Assembly (NCBI GenBank): GCA_017616165.1
Contig: JAFZYR010000013.1
Location: 1 to 64,000, forward strand
Reading direction: 5' to 3'
DNA: 64,000 bases
Source of the DNA: Treponema sp.
GTDB lineage: Bacteria; Spirochaetota; Spirochaetia; Treponematales; Treponemataceae
Shown: piece after piece, positions 37,378-47,004 of the stretch
How the letters are laid out: the number at the start of each line of letters is the position of its first letter
Numbering within the stretch: the first letter of the stretch is position 1
Position numbers and translations under genes: made by a program
Notes under the pieces: generated by a model
What the model saw: the letters and a program-made list of their open reading frames with translations, nothing else
Databases searched by the model: none
What the model was told of the DNA's origin: nothing

Positions 37378-38361
37378 ATGATGAAATTGTCAAACAAAAA
37401 ATTACAAAAACCGAAAAAAAGTTTACCGCAGGATTCAACGGCAGCAACTAAGCTTGCTTCCTTTAATCGTTATATGCGTAAATACTGGCAGTATTATTTC
37501 CTGCTGCTTGTTCCCGTTATTTATTACATTGTAATCCGCTATATTCCTATGGCCGGTAATATCATTGCCTTCCGACGCTATAGGGCAGGGCACAGTATTT
37601 TTGGTGATGAATGGAGCGGCTTTAAATACTTTAAGCAGTTTATTGCAGACACCTCGTTCTGGCGTGCCTTTAGAAATACACTTGCCCTCAATATTTTTTA
37701 TCTTGTTGTAAGGTTCCCTCTTACTCTCATTTTTGCTTTGCTCTTAAATGAAATCAAGAATATTCATTGGAAAAAGTTTGTTCAGACTGTTTCGTATCTT
37801 CCGCACTTTATTTCAATCGTAATTGTAACCGGAATGATCCGCGAGCTGCTTTCGACAAATGGTCCTATAAACGGCTTTATAAAAAGTCTTGGCTATGAGC
37901 CTATTACCTTTATTGCACAAGCCGGTTGCTTCCCTGCAATATTTGTTATTTCTGGTGTCTGGCAGAGTCTTGGTTGGGGTACTATCCTCTATCTTGCTGC
38001 AATTTCAAATATAAATCCTTCCCTCTATGAAGCTGCAGAGGTTGATGGAGCTAACCACTTCCAGAGAGTCTGGCATGTCACAATACCTTGCATTATGCCG
38101 ACTATTGCAACACTCCTTATTCTTGATATTGGTGGCCTTGTAGGTTCGGGCGGTGCGTTCGAAAAGGTTTTCCTTTTGTACAATCCTATGACCTACGAGA
38201 CTGCTGATATTATTTCTACTTATGTATATCGTCTGGGTCTTTATTCCGGAAATTATAGTTATGCTACTGCGGTCAGCTTGTTCGAAGGCTTGCTTAATTT
38301 AATTCTTCTTACAATTGCTAATAGAACGTCTAAACGGGTAACCGGTTCGGGTTTGTGGTAG
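37378..38361 (+). CDS. Sugar ABC transporter permease, LplB type
   Basis: About 327 residues from the ATG at 37378 (another ATG follows directly at 37381). A longer frame starts with GTG inside the operator and is unlikely. Six membrane segments; the EAA loop reads E-A-A-E-V-D-G-A-N-H-F-Q near residue 228. Closest in type to LplB/YtfT-like permeases for large oligosaccharide-binding proteins. First gene after the FadR-type operator. Confidence 0.85.
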   Translation: MMKLSNKKLQKPKKSLPQDSTAATKLASFNRYMRKYWQYYFLLLVPVIYYIVIRYIPMAGNIIAFRRYRAGHSIFGDEWSGFKYFKQFIADTSFWRAFRNTLALNIFYLVVRFPLTLIFALLLNEIKNIHWKKFVQTVSYLPHFISIVIVTGMIRELLSTNGPINGFIKSLGYEPITFIAQAGCFPAIFVISGVWQSLGWGTILYLAAISNINPSLYEAAEVDGANHFQRVWHVTIPCIMPTIATLLILDIGGLVGSGGAFEKVFLLYNPMTYETADIISTYVYRLGLYSGNYSYATAVSLFEGLLNLILLTIANRTSKRVTGSGLW

Positions 38362-38395
38362 TGTGTAAGGCCGCTGGCGGCCGGTGTTAAATAGC

Positions 38396-38433
38396 AAACC
38401 GTTAAAAAAATTGCGGAAGCAATTTTTAGGTTT
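38396..38433. repeat. Nested hairpin unit C between the two permease genes
   Basis: Outer arms AAACC (38396-38400) and GGTTT (38429-38433) enclose AAAAATTGC-GGAA-GCAATTTTT (38406-38427). Same plan as units at 14840 and 14916. A GGCCGC/GCGGCC stem precedes it at about 38369-38382. Confidence 0.7.
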
Positions 38434-38457
38434 ACTTTATAGGAGATAATAATAAAA

Positions 38458-39342
38458 ATGGCTGGTAGAAAAATAAAAGAAACAACCGGATACCTGATTT
38501 TTAAGGTTTTCAATACAATCATAATGATTCTGATCTGCATTGCAACTCTGTATCCGTTCTTATATCTGGTGGCACAGTCCTTCTCAAGCGAGCAGGCAAT
38601 CATAATGGGAAAGGTTTCTCTGCTCCCTGTAGATTTTAATATCACTACTTATAAATCGGTGCTCGAAAAGGGTGACTTCCTTCGCAGTTATAAAAACACT
38701 CTGATTTACGTAATTATCGGAACTGTTTCTTCCCTTGTTCTTAGCTGCTGTATGGCTTATCCGCTTGCTAAGTCTCAGCTTAAGGGCTCTAAGTTCCTTT
38801 TAAAGTTTATCATCTTTACAATGTATTTTGGCGGTGGTCTTATTCCAACCTACGTTCTTATGCGCCGTCTTAATCTTGTAAATACTATCCGCGGTTTTAT
38901 CATGCCGTCGCTTTTGAGCACCTACTACATTATCCTTATGCGTTCCTTCTTCCAGGGAATTCCAAAGGATCTTGAAGAGGCTGCCGAAATTGACGGACTT
39001 AGTCCTATCGGAACCTTTATAAATGTTGTATTCCCGCTTTCCATGCCAATCATTGCAACTATGATTCTGTTCAATGCGGTTGGTTACTGGAATAACTGGT
39101 TCAACTCGTTCCTGTATCTTGATAAAAAATCTATGTGGCCTGTTGCTTACTATCTGCGCACTATTATTTCGGGTGCAACAACTTCTGCCGACCCTGGTGA
39201 AGCTTCTGCCGAAAAAATGCAGATTGCTGCAAATATCAGGTCTTGTTCTATGGTTCTAATGGCTTTGCCGATTATCTTAGTCTATCCGTTTGTACAAAAG
39301 TACTACGTACAGGGCATGATGCTTGGTGGAGTAAAAGAATAA
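38458..39342 (+). CDS. Sugar ABC transporter permease, YtcP/LplC type
   Basis: 294 residues with six membrane segments; EAA loop E-E-A-A-E-I-D-G-L-S-P near residue 178. C-terminal Y-V-Q-G-M-M-L-G-G-V-K-E is the usual ending of LplC-type permeases. Ribosome site AGGAGA 11 bp upstream. Partner of the gene at 37378. Confidence 0.88.
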   Translation: MAGRKIKETTGYLIFKVFNTIIMILICIATLYPFLYLVAQSFSSEQAIIMGKVSLLPVDFNITTYKSVLEKGDFLRSYKNTLIYVIIGTVSSLVLSCCMAYPLAKSQLKGSKFLLKFIIFTMYFGGGLIPTYVLMRRLNLVNTIRGFIMPSLLSTYYIILMRSFFQGIPKDLEEAAEIDGLSPIGTFINVVFPLSMPIIATMILFNAVGYWNNWFNSFLYLDKKSMWPVAYYLRTIISGATTSADPGEASAEKMQIAANIRSCSMVLMALPIILVYPFVQKYYVQGMMLGGVKE

Positions 39343-39375
39343 AAAGTTATTCATAGGAAAAAAAGGAGGAAAACT

Positions 39376-41076
39376 ATGAAAAAAATTGTTTCGTTGGCAT
39401 TAGCAATTGCCTGCGCACTTGCTTTGTTCACAGGTTGTTCTGGTTCTAAGAAGAGTTCTTCTGTTGCCGCCGATGCTGCTGTAGGCTACAAATTCGGTGA
39501 AGAAGTAACCTTCCATTCTGATGAACCTGTAACTTATCCAATGTTCTTCAGCGATGCTTCATGGTACGCAATGAAGGATACATGGTTGACAGAAGGTATT
39601 TTCAAGGATATCGAAAATCTTACTAACGTACATCTTGATATTACTTCTTATGATAGTGGTGACTACAATCAGAAAATCAACCTTGCTATCAACTCTGGTT
39701 CTGCTGCTTATATCATTCCTAAGGTATATGAAGAAGGACAGTATGTTGCTGGTGGTGGTGTAGTAGCAGTTTCTGATTACACACAGTATATGCCTAACTT
39801 TACTGCATTTGTAAACAAGTACAATCTGCAGTCAGACCTTGATACAATCCGCCAGGTAGATGGAAAATTCTATCGTCTCCCAGGTCTCCATCAGGCTGTA
39901 GCTCCAAACTACACTCTTATGGTTCGTGATGATATTTTCAAGGCTGCTGGATATGATGTTCGCGAGCTTGAAAAGACATGGACATGGGAATCTTTGCTTG
40001 ACGTTCTTATCAACGTAAAGAAGTACATGGTTTCACAGGGAATGATTAAGGCTTCTGACTACATCTGGTCTGACCTTTGGTGTGGCAGCGAATCAGGAAA
40101 AGGAAACGGTGGTAACCTTCTTAAATTGATGGGTACTTCTTACGATGTACTTTCTGGATGGGCTATTGATGGTTCAAACGGTGGTATTAAGTGGGATCCT
40201 GCAAAGAAGGAATTCTATTCTTCTTCTATCAGCGACAACTTCAAGAAATTCATTTCTGTTGCTAACCGCTATGTAAAGGAAGGAATCCTTGATCCAGAAA
40301 CCTTTACACAAGCTGATGACGTTGCAAACAACAAGTTCTTCAACGGACAGACAATCATCAAATCGACAAACCTTTCACAGATGCAGAGCGATACAGACAG
40401 TCTTAAGAAGATTGTTCCAGAAGCAGAAGTTTACATCACTGTATATCCTGCTGGTAGCACAAACAAGCTTTCTGACGGTGGACGTCTTGAAAACGGTGTA
40501 ATGCTTTCTAAGAAGGCTTTGGATGAGCTTGGTGAAGCCGGCTTTATTAAGATGGTACGCTTTGTTGACTGGCTCTTCTACTCAAGCGAAGCTTACTCAC
40601 TCTACAAGTGGGGTCCAGAAGGAAAGACATGGCAGTGGGCTACAGAAAACGGTGAAAAGGTTAAGAAGCTCCTCCCAGGCTACAAGTGTGGTGGTCTTGG
40701 TATTGGTGGTTCTGATGATGATATCGATATCCGTCTTGAATGGGGATATGCCGGTGGTAACTTCTGGTATGGTCACTCAACAGCAGAACTTACAGATAAC
40801 TTTGCTGCAGACCGCAAGGACCTTTATGCACGCTTCTCTGCTTACAAGGTAACTCCAGAGGTAGATCCAGCTGCTAAGCCAAGTGAAGATGAACGCGAAC
40901 AGCTCAACCTTTGGGCAACACCTCTTATCGATACAATCAACACATGGACCTTGAACTTCATCCTCGGAAACAAGGATATCAACAAGGACTGGGATGCTTA
41001 CGTAGCAGATTGTAAGAATAAGAACATTGAAAAGGTTGTTAATCTTGTAAACGAGATTTATAAGAAACAGAACTAA
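39376..41076 (+). CDS. Extracellular solute-binding lipoprotein of the LplA type
   Basis: 566 residues. Signal peptide with lipobox L-F-T-G-C (Cys21) anchors the mature protein. Large binding protein of the kind that accompanies LplB/LplC permeases and takes up oligosaccharides or glycosides. Many Trp and Tyr residues (for example D-A-S-W-Y-A, T-W-T-W-E-S) fit carbohydrate stacking. AAGGAGG ribosome site. High use of preferred codons suggests strong expression. No ATPase gene is present in this operon either, so both importers may share one encoded elsewhere. A REP-like palindrome begins directly after the stop. Confidence 0.88.
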   Translation: MKKIVSLALAIACALALFTGCSGSKKSSSVAADAAVGYKFGEEVTFHSDEPVTYPMFFSDASWYAMKDTWLTEGIFKDIENLTNVHLDITSYDSGDYNQKINLAINSGSAAYIIPKVYEEGQYVAGGGVVAVSDYTQYMPNFTAFVNKYNLQSDLDTIRQVDGKFYRLPGLHQAVAPNYTLMVRDDIFKAAGYDVRELEKTWTWESLLDVLINVKKYMVSQGMIKASDYIWSDLWCGSESGKGNGGNLLKLMGTSYDVLSGWAIDGSNGGIKWDPAKKEFYSSSISDNFKKFISVANRYVKEGILDPETFTQADDVANNKFFNGQTIIKSTNLSQMQSDTDSLKKIVPEAEVYITVYPAGSTNKLSDGGRLENGVMLSKKALDELGEAGFIKMVRFVDWLFYSSEAYSLYKWGPEGKTWQWATENGEKVKKLLPGYKCGGLGIGGSDDDIDIRLEWGYAGGNFWYGHSTAELTDNFAADRKDLYARFSAYKVTPEVDPAAKPSEDEREQLNLWATPLIDTINTWTLNFILGNKDINKDWDAYVADCKNKNIEKVVNLVNEIYKKQN

Positions 41077-41141
41077 GTGGATTGCCACGTCGCTGCGCTC
41101 CTCGCAATGACGTCATTGCGAGCACGAAGTGCGTGGCAATC
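41077..41141. repeat. REP-like palindromes (CATTGCGAG family), tail-to-tail pair
   Basis: GTGGATTGCC...CTCGCAATGACG followed at once by CGTCATTGCGAG...GGCAATC. It exactly fills the space between two convergent stop codons and may act as a bidirectional terminator or RNA 3' end. Confidence 0.85.
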
Positions 41142-42019
41142 TAACCTTTTGAAAGGCGCCGCTGCTTTGGAGTGGTGCCTTTTATTTTTTTATACGTACG
41201 TATAAAGTGACTGGCATCTGTAAAGCCGGTTTCCTGACTGATGTAGTCCAGAGTTTTGTTGGTGTAAAGCAGCATGTTGTCGGCCTTGCAGATTCGTACA
41301 AATTCAATATATTCCTTGCAGGTCTTACCAAACTGAGCCTTAAACTGCTTGGCAAAGTTTGAATAACACATTCCACATTTGTTGGCAAGCTCTTCTATGC
41401 TTATGTTTTCGGCACTGTGCTTGTCTATGTATTCCAGAACAGAAAAATCCTTGGAAGAAAACTGATCAAAGGTTGTCTGAGTCGAAAGCTCCATTCCGCG
41501 TCGCAGCCATATTCTCATAAGCTCGGTGATAATAAGGCTTATCATTGAAGCTACCTTTATGTCGTAGCCAAACTCCTTATGATTTGTTTCCCAGATGCAG
41601 TTTTCAAAAAACAGTTTTACCGGGTTGTATTTGAGCTCCTCTGCAGTAATAAGATTGTAGGGAGTTCCGTCCTTGGTGATGTTTGCAAGCAGCTTTGGAA
41701 GCTTTGGCGAACCGGGCGTTGTATTGGACAAAATCATATCATCAAATTTAATGCCGTAAAAAAGCAGGTCGTCGTCGCCGTTTTCCTGATTTTTTGTAGG
41801 GAAGTCCAAGAAGGAATGAATCTGCTTTGGATGATAAATTATCATGTCGCCGGGATTAAGCGTATACTGATGATTGTCGACCTCGGTGTAGAGCACGCCC
41901 TTTACTAGATATACCATTTCGGTAAAATAATGCCAGTGAGGCTTTACCGTGCGCCAGTTTCCGCGGAAGGTCTGGAAAGGGGCATTAAGACTGTCGCTAT
42001 ACTCAAAAAGGTCGTCCAT
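41141..42019 (-). CDS. AraC-family transcription regulator with cupin sensor domain
   Basis: 292 residues. Cupin-like N-terminal domain (H-W-H-Y-F-T-E-M-V-Y and D-M-I-I-Y-H-P-K-Q-I-H-S-F) typical of sugar-sensing AraC regulators. The C-terminal double helix-turn-helix holds I-S-Q-E-T-G-F-T-D-A-S-H-F-I-R-T-Y-K-K-I-K-G-T-T-P in two adjoining stretches. GAGGAGA ribosome site. Convergent with the importer above, so it may be its second regulator. Confidence 0.88.
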   Translation of the reverse strand: MDDLFEYSDSLNAPFQTFRGNWRTVKPHWHYFTEMVYLVKGVLYTEVDNHQYTLNPGDMIIYHPKQIHSFLDFPTKNQENGDDDLLFYGIKFDDMILSNTTPGSPKLPKLLANITKDGTPYNLITAEELKYNPVKLFFENCIWETNHKEFGYDIKVASMISLIITELMRIWLRRGMELSTQTTFDQFSSKDFSVLEYIDKHSAENISIEELANKCGMCYSNFAKQFKAQFGKTCKEYIEFVRICKADNMLLYTNKTLDYISQETGFTDASHFIRTYKKIKGTTPKQRRLSKG

Positions 42020-42112
42020 AGGCTCTCCTCAAATAGAGATTTATACAATTTTTAACCTACTTTGTTTATATCATGTATATGATTCTTATGCTAGAGTAAA
42101 ATATAATTATTT

Positions 42113-42144
42113 GTGGATTGCTTCGCCTTCGGCTCGCAATGACG
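42113..42144. repeat. Single REP-like unit upstream of the ABC exporter
   Basis: GTGGATTGCTTCG...GGCTCGCAATGACG. It lies between a TATAAT (42102-42107) and the exporter start, so it would be in the 5' leader. The rest of the 42020-42166 gap shows no gene. Confidence 0.7.
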
Positions 42145-42166
42145 TTGCTTTTACAAGGATTTTTTT

Positions 42167-43954
42167 ATGTTAAAATGGATTTGGAGTTATATCAGAAAAT
42201 ACCGCATTCCTATGGCAATAGGGCTTATTTTCAGTGTTATTGTTGCTTCCTTTGCGCTTATCAATCCTCTTATTTCGGGCTCAATCGTAGATAATGTAAT
42301 TAATTCTCCTGAGCACAGCTTCAGCCTGCTTTTAAAGCTCGTTCTGCTTATGGTTGGTGCAACCCTGCTCAAGGCTATAATCAGATATTCGTACCAGGTT
42401 ATTTTTGAACACTGCTCGCAGAACGTTATCCGCGAAATGCGTGAAGATTTGTATGCTCATATTCAGACCCTTGATTTTGCCTGGTATGACAAGGCTCCTT
42501 CGGGCAACGTTCTTACACTGCTTACTTCGGATCTTGATAAGGTGCGCCACTTTGTTGCCTGGGTTTTATACCAGAGTCTTGAAAATGCGCTCATCTATAT
42601 TTTTTCTATTATTACGCTTGGAATGATAAACTGGAAGCTAATGCTTGCCTTCCTTGCAATTGCACCTTTTGTTTTGATTCTTGTTCAAAAGTTCAAGATT
42701 CATATCCGACCGGCTCATATGAAGGTGCGTGACCAGTTTGCAGTTTTGAACACACGCGTTGGTGAAAATATAGAAGGAAACCGCGTAGTAAAGGCCTTTG
42801 TCCGCGAGCCTTATGAAATAGGTAAGTTTGACGTTGACAATGACGGTTACCGAAAGGCTGCCGTAAACAATGCAGACGTTCGCGTAAAATATACTCCGTG
42901 GATTGATACCTTGTGTGGTCTGCTTCCTGTCATCCTCATTCTTTTTGGCGGCTACCTTGTAATAAACGGCGAAATGACAATCGGTCAGCTGGTAACCTTT
43001 AACGGTTTGATGTGGGCCTTTACTCAGCCTATCAACATGTTTGGAATGCTCGTAGATAATATCCAGAACTTTGGTGCTTCGGGCGACAGACTTTATGAGC
43101 TTTGGAAAACCAAGCCAAGCGTTAAGAAGGGCTTTGAAACTATTGAACAGGCACATGCCGTAAGCAGTGATGTAGGTGAGGAGACAGACGGTAAGGATGG
43201 CCATGAGGCTTTTGTTCCTGTTGACGGCCGTGTAGAGTTCCGTAATGTTACCTTTGCTTACAATCAGGTGCCGGTTATTAAAAATATGAGCTTTAAGATT
43301 GAGCCTGGAATGACAGTTGGTATTCTTGGCCCAACGGGAAGCGGAAAATCTACAATTGCAAACCTTATGTGCCGTTATTATGACGTTAGTGACGGTGCAG
43401 TTTTGATTGACGGAAAGGATGTGCGCGATTATGTGCCTGAGGTGCTCCGCAAAAATATTGGCATTACAATGCAGGAAGCCTTTTTGTTCAGCGACACTGT
43501 AGAAGGAAACATTGCCTTTGGAAACCAGAACGCCACCTTTGAAGAGGTTGAACATGCAGCCGAGCTTGCGCGCGTAAAGGAATTTATTGGCGACCTTACA
43601 GACGGCTACGACACAATTGTAGGTGAACGCGGGGTCGGCCTTAGCGGCGGTCAGAAGCAGCGTATTGCCCTGGCACGACTTTTCCTTGCAAATCCAAAAA
43701 TTATGATTCTTGATGATACGACAAGTGCGGTTGATATAGAAACTGAACAGAAAATCAGGCAGTCAATCAAACAGCAGAGTCAGGGACATACAACCTTTAT
43801 TATAAGTCACCGCATTTCTTCTTTTGAAAACTGCGATCTTGTTCTTGTAATTCAGGACGGACAGATTGCAGCTATGGGTACAAATCAGCAGCTGCTGAAC
43901 CAGCCGGGTTATTACCAGGATGTTTATATGGAGCAGAACTATGGCAAGAAATAA
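42167..43954 (+). CDS. Heterodimeric ABC exporter subunit with altered Walker B
   Basis: 595 residues: six membrane helices (about 15-310) then a nucleotide-binding domain. Walker A is G-P-T-G-S-G-K-S-T, signature L-S-G-G-Q-K-Q-R, and Walker B reads I-M-I-L-D-D-T-T-S-A-V-D, so the catalytic Glu is Asp. In heterodimeric exporters (BmrCD, TM287/288) one degenerate site is usual, and the partner gene at 43941 has the canonical Glu. A linker around 325-350 is acidic. Cargo (drug, lipid or peptide) unknown. AAGGA ribosome site. Confidence 0.9.
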   Translation: MLKWIWSYIRKYRIPMAIGLIFSVIVASFALINPLISGSIVDNVINSPEHSFSLLLKLVLLMVGATLLKAIIRYSYQVIFEHCSQNVIREMREDLYAHIQTLDFAWYDKAPSGNVLTLLTSDLDKVRHFVAWVLYQSLENALIYIFSIITLGMINWKLMLAFLAIAPFVLILVQKFKIHIRPAHMKVRDQFAVLNTRVGENIEGNRVVKAFVREPYEIGKFDVDNDGYRKAAVNNADVRVKYTPWIDTLCGLLPVILILFGGYLVINGEMTIGQLVTFNGLMWAFTQPINMFGMLVDNIQNFGASGDRLYELWKTKPSVKKGFETIEQAHAVSSDVGEETDGKDGHEAFVPVDGRVEFRNVTFAYNQVPVIKNMSFKIEPGMTVGILGPTGSGKSTIANLMCRYYDVSDGAVLIDGKDVRDYVPEVLRKNIGITMQEAFLFSDTVEGNIAFGNQNATFEEVEHAAELARVKEFIGDLTDGYDTIVGERGVGLSGGQKQRIALARLFLANPKIMILDDTTSAVDIETEQKIRQSIKQQSQGHTTFIISHRISSFENCDLVLVIQDGQIAAMGTNQQLLNQPGYYQDVYMEQNYGKK

Positions 43955-45713
43955 ATTCGACACCGACGAAGAAATTGAACAGAAGCTCAACCTCCGCATT
44001 ATTCCCCGCATGCTCCGCTGGATTAAGCCTTATGCCTGGTGGATGGTGCTTGCCTGCGTTATCATGCTTGTTGCTTCGGGAATATCGCTTATAAGTCCCT
44101 ACCTTATCCGTATGGCAATTGACCTGGCTATTCCTGCTGCAGACTATAATCTGCTCATTAAGATTTCTGTGTTCATTGTTGTTACCACACTTTTTGCGCG
44201 AATCCTGCTTGCGGCAAAGCTGCGACTTATGACCCGCGTTGCACAGAAAATCATTGTTACTATCCGTAAAGAGGTTTTTACAAAGCTTCAGGCGCTGCCT
44301 TTTACTTATTTTGACAGCCGTCCTCACGGAAAAATCCTTATCCGCGTTGTAAACTATGTAAACTCACTTTCTGACCTTTTGAGTAACGGTGTAATTCAGC
44401 TTATAAGCGACCTGTTTACTCTGGTTGTAATTGTGTGCTTTATGCTTGCAATTGATGTCCGCCTTACTCTTGTTTGTATGGCAGTGCTTCCTGTGCTCCT
44501 GATTGTGCTTGTTTCAATGAAGAAAAAGCAGCATGAGGCTTGGAAGCAGGAAAGCTACAAGCGTTCTAATTTGACGGCCTATCTTTCTGAAAGTCTCAAC
44601 GGTATGAAAATCACTCAGAGCTTTGCGCGTGAACGTGTAAATCAGGGTATTTTCAACGAGCTTTGTGATAAGTGTAAAAAGGTTTGGATCCGCGCTGTAA
44701 ATATAAACAACATTATCTGGCCTATTGTAGATAACCTTAGCACTATGGGTGTTGCCCTTGTTTATATGGCCGGTATTGCCTGGCTTGGAGATGGAATGGG
44801 CGGCACTGTAACTGTAGGAACCCTTGTTGCCTTTACCGGTTATATCTGGCGCTTCTGGATGCCTATCCAGAACCTTGGAAACTTTTATAACTCTATGGTA
44901 ACTACCGGCGCTTATGTTGAACGCATTTTTGAACTGCTGGACGAGCCCGAGGATATTACAGACCGCGACGGTGCAAAAGAGCTTCCTCCAATCCGCGGCC
45001 ATGTAACCTTTGACCATGTAAACTTCAGCTACGAAAAGGGTAACCCTATTCTTAAGGATGTAAACTTTAATATAACTCCGGGAACAAGCGTTGCAATTGT
45101 TGGTCCTACAGGGGCTGGTAAAACTACAATTGTAAATCTTCTTACGCGTTTTTATAATCCTGATGAAGGAAAAATCCTCATAGACGGGCTTGATATTCAG
45201 GACCTGCAGATAAAGTCTATCCGTAAACAGGTTGGCGTTATGCTTCAGGATTCCTTCCTGTTCAGCGGCACCATTATGGAAAATATCCGCTACGGCCGCC
45301 TGGACGCAACCGACGAAGAATGTATGGCTGCCGCAAAAACCGTTATGGCCCACGAGTTCATTACTGCCTTCCCCGACGGCTACAATACAAAGGTAACTGC
45401 AAACGGCGGTGGTCTTTCTCAGGGACAAAAGCAACTCATTTCTTTTGCCCGCGTACTGCTGTCTGATCCGCGCATTTTGATTCTGGACGAAGCAACCAGC
45501 TCTGTAGACACCCAGACCGAAAAGGCTTTGCAGAAGGGCCTGGACGAGCTTCTCAAAGGCCGCACAAGCTTTATCATTGCGCACCGCCTTTCAACAATCC
45601 GCAACTCCGACATAATCTTCTTTGTAGACCACGGCGAAATTGTAGAACGCGGCAACCACAAGGAGCTTATGGCACTCAATGGTAACTATGCGGCTCTAGT
45701 TAACGGTGTGTAA
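43941..45713 (+). CDS. Heterodimeric ABC exporter subunit with canonical ATPase site
   Basis: 590 residues from the ATG at 43941 (GGAG 9 bp upstream), overlapping the preceding gene by 14 bp. Six membrane helices and a nucleotide-binding domain with Walker A G-P-T-G-A-G-K-T-T, an L-S-Q-G-Q-K-Q-L signature (Gly to Gln variant) and Walker B I-L-I-L-D-E-A-T-S-S-V-D. The altered signature faces the partner's degenerate Walker B in such dimers, consistent with one active and one regulatory site. REP-like repeats start at the stop codon. Confidence 0.9.
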   Translation: MARNKFDTDEEIEQKLNLRIIPRMLRWIKPYAWWMVLACVIMLVASGISLISPYLIRMAIDLAIPAADYNLLIKISVFIVVTTLFARILLAAKLRLMTRVAQKIIVTIRKEVFTKLQALPFTYFDSRPHGKILIRVVNYVNSLSDLLSNGVIQLISDLFTLVVIVCFMLAIDVRLTLVCMAVLPVLLIVLVSMKKKQHEAWKQESYKRSNLTAYLSESLNGMKITQSFARERVNQGIFNELCDKCKKVWIRAVNINNIIWPIVDNLSTMGVALVYMAGIAWLGDGMGGTVTVGTLVAFTGYIWRFWMPIQNLGNFYNSMVTTGAYVERIFELLDEPEDITDRDGAKELPPIRGHVTFDHVNFSYEKGNPILKDVNFNITPGTSVAIVGPTGAGKTTIVNLLTRFYNPDEGKILIDGLDIQDLQIKSIRKQVGVMLQDSFLFSGTIMENIRYGRLDATDEECMAAAKTVMAHEFITAFPDGYNTKVTANGGGLSQGQKQLISFARVLLSDPRILILDEATSSVDTQTEKALQKGLDELLKGRTSFIIAHRLSTIRNSDIIFFVDHGEIVERGNHKELMALNGNYAALVNGV

Positions 45714-45831
45714 GTCCCTTCGACAAGCTCAGGGACCGCTGCGTCATTGCGAGGAGCCTTGCGACGTGGCAATCCACGTGTGTGAAGGCATTTAAATATG
45801 TGGATTGCCGCTCCTTCGGCTCGCAATGACA
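45714..45831. repeat. Composite of both REP-like families
   Basis: GTCCCTTCGACAAGCTCAGG... palindrome (45714-45737), then CGTCATTGCGAGG...GGCAATCCAC (45742-45777) and its inverse GTGGATTGCC...CTCGCAATGAC (45800-45830). The last bases supply the -35 position of sbcD. Confidence 0.85.
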
Positions 45832-45843
45832 CAGGGATTATGT

Positions 45844-45849
45844 TATAAT
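45844..45849 (+). promoter_or_regulatory. -10 box of sbcD, 6 bp before the start codon
   Basis: TATAAT directly precedes AAAATATG with no Shine-Dalgarno. The -35 position (TCGCAA) falls in the REP-like repeat. Predicts a leaderless sbcDC mRNA. Confidence 0.5.
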
Positions 45850-45855
45850 TAAAAT

Positions 45856-47004
45856 ATGAAATTTCTTCACATTTCTGACCTTCATCTTGGTAAAAGATTT
45901 AATGAGTTTTCCATGATTGAAGATCAGCGTTTTATTCTTTATAAAATCCTCAATTGTATAGACAAAGAAAAACCCGATGCAGTTCTTATTGCGGGTGATG
46001 TTTATGACAAGTCAATTCCTTCTGTAGAAGCAGTAGAGCTTTTTGATGAGTTTTTGCGTAAGCTGTCGGAACGTAATCTGCAGGTATTTATAACAAGCGG
46101 TAATCATGATTCTCCAGAACGAATGACCTGTGGAACTTCGCTTATGGAAAAAAGCGGTTTTTATTTCTCAAAAACCTACGATGGCTCTGTTATGCATCAC
46201 AGGCTTGAAGATAAAAATGGTGCTATAAATATTTATCTTTTGCCATATATAAAGCCTGCTATGGTAAAGTCATATTTCCCGGAAGAAGCCGAGGCAGGTA
46301 AGCTTGATTCTTATACAGAGGCTGTGCGCTTTGTTATAGAAAAAATGGAGCTTAATCCGAAAGAAAGGAATATTCTTGTTGCGCATCAATTTGTAACGGG
46401 AAGTGCCAGATGTGAATCGGAAGAAATAATCATTGGCGGACAGGATAATGTAGATGCCGCAGTTTTTGCCGACTTTGATTATGTTGCTCTGGGACATCTT
46501 CATGGAGCCCAAAAGGCTGGTGGCGAAAATATATGCTACAGTGGAAGTCCTTTAAAATATTCCTTTTCGGAGGTAAATCATAAAAAGGGCGGCTTTATGG
46601 TTGAACTTGGTGCAAAGGGAGAGGTTCGAATTGATAAGGTTTTGTTTGAACCTCTTCATGATGTGCGCGAGCTAAAGGGAACCTACAACGATTTAATGAA
46701 CAAAAAAAATTACGAGGGTACCGCAACCGACGATTATCTTCATATTACTCTTACCGATGAAGAAGAAATACCAGAAGGCTTTGCAAAGCTTTCGCTTGTT
46801 TATAAAAACCTTGTAAAGATGGATTATGATAATAAAAGAACAAGGGCTGCAGGTATAGTAGAGGATGCAATAGATGTGGAAGATACTGCACCTATAGATT
46901 TATTTGAACAGTTTTTCAAAATGCAGAACGGAACCGGATTTACCGAAGATCAGAAAAACTTTGCGCAAGGCTTGATTGAAGAAATCTGGGGAGGTGAAAG
47001 ATGA
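45856..47004 (+). CDS. sbcD: Exonuclease subunit SbcD (Mre11-like)
   Basis: 382 residues. Metallophosphoesterase motifs in order: D-L-H-L-G-K (Asp8, His10), G-D-V-Y-D near residue 48, G-N-H-D near 83, H-Q-F-V near 175, and G-H-L-H near 214. With SbcC it opens hairpins and protein-blocked DNA ends. The stop overlaps the sbcC start by 4 bp. Confidence 0.95.
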   Translation: MKFLHISDLHLGKRFNEFSMIEDQRFILYKILNCIDKEKPDAVLIAGDVYDKSIPSVEAVELFDEFLRKLSERNLQVFITSGNHDSPERMTCGTSLMEKSGFYFSKTYDGSVMHHRLEDKNGAINIYLLPYIKPAMVKSYFPEEAEAGKLDSYTEAVRFVIEKMELNPKERNILVAHQFVTGSARCESEEIIIGGQDNVDAAVFADFDYVALGHLHGAQKAGGENICYSGSPLKYSFSEVNHKKGGFMVELGAKGEVRIDKVLFEPLHDVRELKGTYNDLMNKKNYEGTATDDYLHITLTDEEEIPEGFAKLSLVYKNLVKMDYDNKRTRAAGIVEDAIDVEDTAPIDLFEQFFKMQNGTGFTEDQKNFAQGLIEEIWGGER

